From Rhizophagus clarus (Eukaryota > Glomeromycota > Glomeromycetes > Glomerales > Glomeraceae): a stretch of DNA of 64,000 bases. This document shows, piece by piece, positions 58,778 to 64,000 of this stretch. The DNA is taken from assembly GCA_015698045.1 (NCBI GenBank), contig BLAL01000356.1, positions 1,612,001 through 1,676,000 of the forward strand, read 5' to 3'. Positions within the stretch are counted from its first letter, which is position 1. The number at the start of each line of letters is the position of its first letter. A program made the position numbers and the translations under genes. The notes beneath the pieces were generated by a model that did not search any database, had not been told where the DNA came from, and saw only the letters and a list, made by a program, of their open reading frames with translations.

Positions 58778-59470
58778 TAAAAGCCGAGTTGTTAAAACCG
58801 TCTCGTTGCTACCAAATTCCACACGAGTATCAACTATCTAAAAGGAGTAAAACAAGTTGTTAATAAACGTCATAAAAATCACAAAATAAAACGAAAAAAT
58901 TAAAATACTCACCGAAATCCTACACAAACTGAAGAGTTAGCTGTCTAAAAAAGAGTAAAAACGAGTCGTTAGTAAATGTCGTAAAACATCAAAATAAAAT
59001 GAAAAGATACTCCCGAGATCTTACCGAAGAGCCAACTGTCTAAAAGAAATGAAAAAAAACAAAAAGATACTCCCGAGATCCTACTGAAGAGCCAACCGTC
59101 TAAAAAAAAATGAAAAAAAATGAAATTATTAACTGTCCTTTAGAAGTCATAAAATAAAAAAATTAAACTTTACAACTCTTACTGAAACACCGCGTCCAAA
59201 GAGCCGCAAAAAGAAATGGCCCTAACGTCAAAGAACTGGTTGCCTGCAAAAAAAAAAATGAACTGTTAATAAAGTTCGTTTAAAGTTAAAAGAAAAAACA
59301 ATTTCACTCACCTAGATCCAAGGAAGAGATCTGAGAGAATACTAAATAAAAAGAAGTAACCGAACTTTTAGAAGCCATTCGTTAAATTAAAAGTAGTTAA
59401 TGAAAAAAAATTATTACCATGAAATTTCGCGTCCAAAGGAGACCAAAATATCTGCTGTTTCGTTAAGGAT
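58778..59470 (-). other. Array of micro-exons with canonical introns (coding status uncertain)
   Basis: Reading the minus strand, seven segments are each bounded by pyrimidine-rich AG acceptors and GTRAG-type donors. Exon ends: a ends 59,418; b 59,341-59,312 (30 nt); c 59,243-59,183 (61); d 59,099-59,085 (15); e 59,039-59,025 (15); f 58,944-58,913 (32); g 58,837-58,778 (60). Introns are 76, 68, 83, 45, 80 and 75 nt and most contain a TAAC/TAAT branch-like site (for example TACTAACGAC). Exons d and e with their introns are a 60-bp tandem duplication. One frame is open through a-e, reads SLDA-type and QRLAL/QQLAL pentapeptides, and ends in f or g. No clear initiator ATG was found. The 180 bases upstream are almost pure pyrimidine on this strand. 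Confidence 0.55.
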
Positions 59471-59479
59471 TTTTTAAAG

Positions 59480-59655
59480 AAAGTGCGGGAGAAGTGGGAA
59501 AAGAGAAATTAAGAAAGGGAAGGAAAAGGGAAAGATAAAGGAAAATATGAAGGGAAGAAAAAGAAAGAAGGAGGAAAGATAAAAAATAGGGAAAGGACGA
59601 AAGGAGGTAAAAAACGAAAGAAAATGGTGAAGGAAAAAGGAAAGAAGTTTTAGAA
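59480..59655 (+). repeat. Homopurine tract (about 175 bp)
   Basis: Plus strand is almost entirely A and G (GGAAAAGGGAAAGATAAAGG style). On the minus strand it would encode a Phe/Leu/Ser/Pro-rich peptide by default. It lies just upstream of the micro-exon array and could be its promoter or leader. Confidence 0.7.
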
Positions 59656-59867
59656 ACTTCATTAAATTTAGTCTTTTTTTTAAGCTTTAATTAGTTATGT
59701 GATACGTGACGTGACGCTCAATTAATATACACCATTCGACTATGATTCAACAATGTCAAATATATGTTTAATCATAGATCATTACTAATTGAGGTCGAAT
59801 AATTTTAATTTTGGTCAAATATAGGCCAAATTTCATTAAGGCCGAATATTCCTTTTTCGACTAGTGC

Positions 59868-60170
59868 ATGCGTATTGCTATTGGTCAAAAGATGCAAAAA
59901 ACAATGTTTCTATACTCAGGTCCAGGAACAGGTAAAACAATGCTTATATGGTTTCTTCGTGAAAGAGTTCTTGGCCCAAAAATTACTATGAAAACTGCAA
60001 ATAAACGAATTATCACTGGGCAGTTTAATAAGAGCTAGAAGGTAAGTGCTTATTAATTTTAGAAGAAATGTCTAATTCCAAATTCACAGACTGGATTACT
60101 TTTGCAAATCGCCTTAAAGACTTCATAGATAGTGACACTCTAATGATAGAAGAAAAATATAGGACACCTT
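59868..60170 (+). pseudogene. SF3 helicase fragment of a Polinton-like element
   Basis: Frame from ATG at 59,868: QKTMFLYSGPGTGKTMLIWF (Walker A GPGTGKT), then KITMKTANKRIITGQFN. A one-base deletion near 60,030 is followed by GKCLLILEEMSNSKF (Walker B) and FANRLKDFIDSDTLMIEE. This matches the ATPase core of the SF3/D5-like replicative helicases of Polinton-like elements and viruses. It is cut on both sides: non-homologous DNA before 59,868 and block-S-type sequence after about 60,175. It complements the helicase C-terminal piece at 28.6 kb, with a gap between the two. Confidence 0.7.
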
Positions 60171-60192
60171 ATCACAGGTCGAAAGATGTCAA

Positions 60193-60252
60193 ATCAGATA
60201 TCAATCAGTCATCAATCAGGTACCTGATTGATGGTTGATTGGTATCTGATTT
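60193..60252. repeat. Near-perfect 60-bp palindrome
   Basis: AAATCAGATATCAATCAGTC is mirrored by GGTTGATTGGTATCTGATTT around a central GGTACC. It lies at the border between the helicase fragment and block S. Confidence 0.8.
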
Positions 60253-60331
60253 GTTCAATTTGATACCAATCAGCCTGTCCGATTGATGGCTGATTTCTGC
60301 CAAAATCTGACACCAATTAGCTACCAATCGG

Positions 60332-61207
60332 TAAGGATGGTGCCGCAAATAAGCAATTGCGGAATAATTGCGATTTACGGTATTGCGGAACATTGCGGAT
60401 TTTTAAACCTAAATATCCGCAATTCCGCAATCCGCAATTGTCCGCAATTCCGCAAATATTCCGCAATTCTGCAAAGTACCGCAATTCAATTGCAGAATAA
60501 TTGCGGAATTGCAGCACATTTGCGGAATTGCGATACATTTGCAGAATTGCAATTTCGCTAAAGCAATCCAAAAAAACGTTGCGAAACGTTTTTTTTAATT
60601 AAAATATACTTTGAAAAAATGTTTCGCAACGTTTTTTCTTTAAATTAATTAAAAAAACGTTGCGAAACGTTTTTTTTTAATTAAATATATTTTGAAAAAA
60701 CGTTTCGCAACGTTTTTTCTTTAAATTAATTAAAAAACGTTGCGAAACGTTTTTTTTTAATTAAATATACTTTGAAAAAACGTTTCGCAACGTTTTTTCT
60801 TTAAATTAATTAAAAAAATGTTGCGAAACGCTTTTTATTAATTAAAATACTTTGAAAAAACGTTTTGCAACATTTTTTCTTTAAATTAATTAAAAAAACG
60901 TTGCGAAACGCTTTTTATTAATTAAAATACTTTGAAAAAATGTTTCGCAACGTTTTTTTGTTAAATTAATTAAAAAAACGTTGCGAAACGTTTTTTTTAA
61001 TTAAAATACTTTGAAAAAACGTTTCGCAACGTTTTTTCGTTAAATTAATTAAAAAAAACGTTGCGTAAACGTTTTTTTTATTAAATCGGTTTGGTAAACT
61101 GCCAAAACCGATCAGGTGAATTGCGGAATTGCGGTTCACTAACCGCAATTCAACTCCAAAATCCGCAATATTGCGGATTTGATAAATCAATTGCGGCACC
61201 ATCCTTA
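60332..61207. mobile_element. Non-autonomous hAT-like element 3 (876 bp)
   Basis: TIRs TAAGGATGGTGCCGCAA (left) and TTGCGGCACCATCCTTA (right), perfect 8-bp TSD CCAATCGG at 60,324-60,331 and 61,208-61,215. Subterminal regions are rich in ATTGCGGAATTGCGG repeats. The core (60,575-61,085) is an array of inverted GTTGCGAAACGTTTTT units. The empty site is visible in the other block S copy near 28,290-28,305. No transposase. Confidence 0.93.
60575..61085. repeat. GTTGCGAAACGTT palindromic array (copy 2)
   Basis: Alternating inverted units (AAAAACGTTGCGAAACGTTT and AAACGTTTCGCAACGTTTTT) about every 60-65 bases, separated by CTTTAAATTAATTAAA and ATTAAATATACTTTGA spacers. They share the core motif with 40,740-41,960 but the spacers differ. 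Confidence 0.9.
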
Positions 61208-61725
61208 CCAATCGGCTAGCCCGATTGATGGTTGATTGATGGTTGATTGATGGTCAATTGATGGTCAATTAATAGTCAATCAATGGTCATTTTATGGTTA
61301 ATTAATGGTCAATTGAGGCCAATTTGATAGGCATTCATGATCAATTTAATGGTCAATCAATGATCATTTTATAGGTCAATTTGATGGTCATTTGATGGTC
61401 ATTTTATGGTCAATTTAATGATCAATCGATAGTCAGTCAATGGTCATTTTATGGTCAATTTGATGGTCATTTGATGGGCATTTATGGTCAATTTAATGGT
61501 CAATTGATGGTCATTTTATAGGTCAATTTGATGGTCATTTGATGGTCATTTTATGGTCAATTTGATGATCAATCGATGGTCAATCAATGGTCATTTTATG
61601 GTCAATTTGATGGTTACATTTTATGGTTATTTCATGGTTAATTTGATGGTCATTTGATGGTCATTTGATGATGACCGATTGGTAGTTTATTGATGGCAAT
61701 TGATAACTTTTTATTAACCATATAA

Positions 61726-62333
61726 GTCGTCGATACCCGGCTACGCCAGGCGCTGGGCTGAAGCCCCAGTATACATCCACCCCTCCGTGGTGTAAAACCC
61801 TATCAGATCCCCTTCCAGTTAGGCTGGGCGCCTTACGGCGCCGTCTCTAACAATACCATGGATAAATACCATACCCCCATCTGTTCCGATCTGTTCCATA
61901 CATCTGTTCTATACAAATATACTAAGAACAAAGTAAAAACAAAGAATAAAGAAGAAATAAGGATATGGAACAGATGGAACAGATGGAACAGATAAAATAA
62001 AAAAAAATCAGATCACCTTTCCCAGAAAAAAACTTTTAAAATTCGGGTACCTGATCTGTTCCATTCGTTCCAATCTGTTCCGTCCACAAGAACAGATCCA
62101 AACACCTCACCAAGCCCAATACGATATGCAAAAAAAAAAACCCTATCACCTAGTATGATCCCCTATATATACCCCCCATACCATCCTCATATTAGTCATC
62201 AGTACCCATCTATCTGTACTATTCATTGGTGATTAATCATCAGTCCTCATACTAGATACCCATACCAGTCATCAATCGGTTCGTACCTGGGTGTATCAAC
62301 CCCCAAGAGACAAATATACTAAAAAAATCGTAA
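61726..62333 (-). mobile_element. Terminal region of second Polinton-like copy (element A2)
   Basis: Inverted homologue of 35,985-36,685: starts GTCGTCG, GC-rich end, CCATGGATAAATACC, then TCTGTTCC motifs and CATCAGTACCC/ATCATCAGT repeats, leading to the stop of the CxxC/basic gene. The junction at 61,725/61,726 defines the element border. A2 continues beyond the window. Confidence 0.8.
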
Positions 62334-62654
62334 TTAATCCTCTTTTGTCGCCTCCCTTAAATACCTCTTAATATAAGCCTGAACTTTATCATCGGCATCC
62401 AAAATCTTAAGACCAAGTTTCTTAGCCTTCTTGTTTGTAGCCGTCTTCTTTCTCTTTTTCTTAGCATCCAGAATTTCTCTTTTACTATGTGTTTTAACCT
62501 CCCAATTCTCACCAGTAAGGGTATTCTTGTGCGTCCCACAAATAATACAATCACCATGAATTCGATATCGACCTTTATCAGTCATATCCTGAACTTCTGA
62601 AGACGTTTTTGTCTTCTTTTTACACTTTGCACAATGTATCTCTGTCATATCCAC
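62334..62654 (-). CDS. Element A2: CxxC/basic protein (DUF5679-like)
   Basis: 106 aa from ATG at 62,654. HCAKCKKKTKT, then GRYRIHGDCIICGTHKN: a paired CxxC module with a Gly-rich turn, the layout of DUF5679-type small zinc proteins of large DNA viruses and Polinton-like elements. The Lys/Arg-rich tail (AKKKRKKTATNKKAKKLGLK) suggests DNA binding, possibly as a core or packaging protein. It is divergent from the integrase by 40 nt, so both likely share a promoter. Intact, unlike the copy at 35,733. Confidence 0.7.
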   Translation of the reverse strand: MDMTEIHCAKCKKKTKTSSEVQDMTDKGRYRIHGDCIICGTHKNTLTGENWEVKTHSKREILDAKKKRKKTATNKKAKKLGLKILDADDKVQAYIKRYLREATKED

Positions 62655-62694
62655 AAATTTGAATTCTAGTAGTAAATCTTTAATTTTGAGCGAT

Positions 62695-63792
62695 ATGACC
62701 CCTTTAGAGAGGTATTACAAATTTTATAACCTATCAGGGGTACCAGCACGTCTTCTTAAAGACCAAGAGCATTATAACATCTATCGAAGACCTCTAAAGG
62801 AGAAAAGATCTGAGCGTCCAAAAGTAATCGTCTGGAAAGAAAATGCTACTCAGCAGTCTGATTTAGCAGAAATGCCTATAGATCCCAAAGGATACCATTA
62901 TTTTCTCGTAGTAGTAGAAATATCCAGAAGACGAGTAGATGCTGAGCCTATCAAAAATAAGACAGCTAATAGTGTATTAAAAGCATTTATTAAAATATAT
63001 GGACGTGGTCATATCCAACCTCCTACCCATAGACTAGAAACTGATTCTGGTTCAGAATTTACCAATTCACAAATACGTGATTTTTTCCTTAATAGCATTG
63101 GAGTTATGATGAGATTTGGAGAACCTGAACGTCATAAACAGCAATCATTTGCAGAGAGAGCAATTCAGGCTATAGAAAAACCGCTTTTCAGAAGGATGAC
63201 AGCACAGGAACTAAAAACTGGTGCGACGTCAGTGGAATGGTCTGAAGACTTCCATGATATAGTAAGATTAGTAGATGAACAGTGGCAAAGAGACCCGCCT
63301 AAAATCCCAGAAGGTCCACCTAAAATCGATAAAAATACGGAACTACTACTAGAGGGTACACAAGTTCGAACCAAACTTCATGAACCTATATCAGTACTTG
63401 GAAAAAAATTACATGGTAAGTTCAGAATAGGCGACATTAAATGGGATCCAAAAGTTCGTATAATTAAGAAGCTTATCCTTTCTCCTGAACAGCCACCTAC
63501 ATATCTACTTGATGGACCACATGGTAGGTTAGGAGTATCTAGATGTGCATATACTAGAAAAGAATTGCAAGTCATTCCTATCAACGAAAAACCCCCACCT
63601 GATTCGGTCATAAGGGGACGGCCAGAAAGATATGTACCTGAAAGGATTATTAAGCATCGTACCAGAAAGGGTCAGCTCCAATACTTAGTCAAATGGGAAC
63701 GCTATCCAGAAGACGAATCTACATGGGAGCCAGCTGATAGATTACAAGAAGACGTCCCCAATCTAGTACACATTTATAATAATACAAAATAG
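62695..63792 (+). CDS. Element A2: chromodomain integrase (rve family)
   Basis: 365 aa from ATG at 62,695 (MTPLERYYKFYNLSG); an in-frame TTG at 62,659 is too close to the divergent gene to prefer. The integrase core shows the DDE triad in order: QQSDLAEMPID (Asp), LETDSGSEFTN (Asp), HKQQSFAERAIQ (Glu). The C-terminus is a chromodomain: YVPERIIKHRTRKGQLQYLV, then KWERYPEDESTWEPADRL. Chromodomains steer integration to marked chromatin. Polintons typically carry such an integrase. Intact and therefore potentially active. It is missing from element A. Confidence 0.88.
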   Translation: MTPLERYYKFYNLSGVPARLLKDQEHYNIYRRPLKEKRSERPKVIVWKENATQQSDLAEMPIDPKGYHYFLVVVEISRRRVDAEPIKNKTANSVLKAFIKIYGRGHIQPPTHRLETDSGSEFTNSQIRDFFLNSIGVMMRFGEPERHKQQSFAERAIQAIEKPLFRRMTAQELKTGATSVEWSEDFHDIVRLVDEQWQRDPPKIPEGPPKIDKNTELLLEGTQVRTKLHEPISVLGKKLHGKFRIGDIKWDPKVRIIKKLILSPEQPPTYLLDGPHGRLGVSRCAYTRKELQVIPINEKPPPDSVIRGRPERYVPERIIKHRTRKGQLQYLVKWERYPEDESTWEPADRLQEDVPNLVHIYNNTK

Positions 63793-63901
63793 GTTATATT
63801 TTTTTTCGAAAAATCCTAAAATTGTAATTAAAGATAAGGGTATAATAAGTAAATCATATAATAAATATTCGAAATTAAACATATCCATTATATACTAAAA
63901 A

Positions 63902-64000
63902 ATGTATACTGACATTGCTACATTCTTAGATATATCCCCAGAGTGGGTAGAAAACTGGCTAAATACTCCAATCAAGGAAACTGGCCATAATGTTAATGCT
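63902..64000 (+). CDS. Element A2: start of a further ORF, cut by window edge
   Basis: ATG at 63,902 followed by an open frame reading TDIATFLDISPEWVENWLNT up to the last base. It is too short to identify. It lies 110 nt after the integrase stop on the same strand, so it is probably the next gene of the element. Confidence 0.5.
   Translation, partial: MYTDIATFLDISPEWVENWLNTPIKETGHNVNA

Larger units (their letters stand above)
60277..61725 (-). repeat. Satellite-like block S (inverted copy, interrupted)
   Basis: Reverse complement of 27,802-28,349, with the same ends, carrying the element at 60,332-61,207 inside. Without that insertion it is about 565 bp. It abuts the terminus of the second Polinton-like copy at 61,726. 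Confidence 0.88.

Noticed and set aside
59474..59662. Minus-strand ORF that looks like a signal peptide (MKFLKLLSFFLHHF...)
   Set aside because: It is the default reading of a homopyrimidine tract, and its frame ends before the first micro-exon. No donor site links it to the array.
28350..60276. The whole 28.3-60.2 kb segment as one integrated circular element
   Set aside because: The order of helicase halves would fit, but the segment contains unrelated host-like genes (CRN, secreted protein) and the middle of the helicase is missing. Two separate truncated copies explain it more simply.

Overview
The window is very AT-rich eukaryotic DNA. It has short GT-AG introns of about 45-180 nt, TKL-like kinases fused to Sel1 repeats, Crinkler (CRN) effector-type genes, a fungal S10 carboxypeptidase, and many degraded transposons. 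This combination fits an arbuscular mycorrhizal fungus of the Glomeromycotina, most like Rhizophagus. That assignment comes from gene content only; no database search was possible.

Layout. 0.3-1.9 kb holds an AIG1/GIMAP-like GTPase with a Cys-rich tail. 2.6-4.7 kb holds a decayed kinase-Sel1 gene. 5.5-6.8 kb is repeat-rich. 6.88-10.02 kb is a 5'-truncated LINE inserted with a 17-bp target-site duplication (TSD). 10.5-12.6 kb is a multi-exon secreted serine carboxypeptidase. 17.2-18.2 kb is a four-exon BTB-domain gene. 20-21 kb is a pogo/Tigger-like DDE transposase relic. 23.3-25.6 kb is an intact five-exon kinase-Sel1 gene (660 aa after splicing). 26.3-27.4 kb is the spliced C-terminal part of a Plavaka/KDZ-like transposase.

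The most striking content is a family of Polinton-like (Maverick-like) elements. Element A (about 28.6-36.7 kb) carries the C-terminal end of a helicase, a PolB with a possible OTU-like N-terminal domain, a 2-cysteine-adaptor protein, a zinc protein, an A32/FtsK-type packaging ATPase, a coiled-coil protein and a truncated CxxC/basic protein. A sister copy (61.7 kb to the right edge) keeps the same terminus, the full CxxC/basic gene and a chromodomain integrase; A has lost the integrase by deletion. A piece of SF3 helicase lies at 59.9-60.2 kb. A diverged and ruined element B (about 39.5-45 kb, minus strand) has PolB, F-box/LRR and retropepsin genes. Open frames in A and B are repeatedly broken by stops that could each have arisen by one G:C to A:T change.

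Non-autonomous hAT-like elements with 8-bp TSDs sit at 37.6-39.3, 40.5-42.2 and 60.3-61.2 kb. The second splits the element-B retropepsin gene. A 548-bp satellite-like block is present at 27.8 kb and, inverted, at 60.3-61.7 kb; the 27.8-kb copy preserves the empty site of the third insertion.

46.6-48.3 kb has a relic integrase tail and a long 22-bp minisatellite. 48.5-49.1 kb is a kinase fragment. 49.9-54.6 kb is a cluster of three CRN genes, one joining a restriction-endonuclease-like domain to a kinase. 56.3-57.0 kb encodes a Cys-rich secreted protein. 58.77-59.47 kb (minus) shows an array of tiny exons separated by well-formed introns, including 15-nt exons made by tandem duplication. The host-like genes and the element genes appear independent of each other; the window reads as a transposon-dense, effector-bearing part of the genome.
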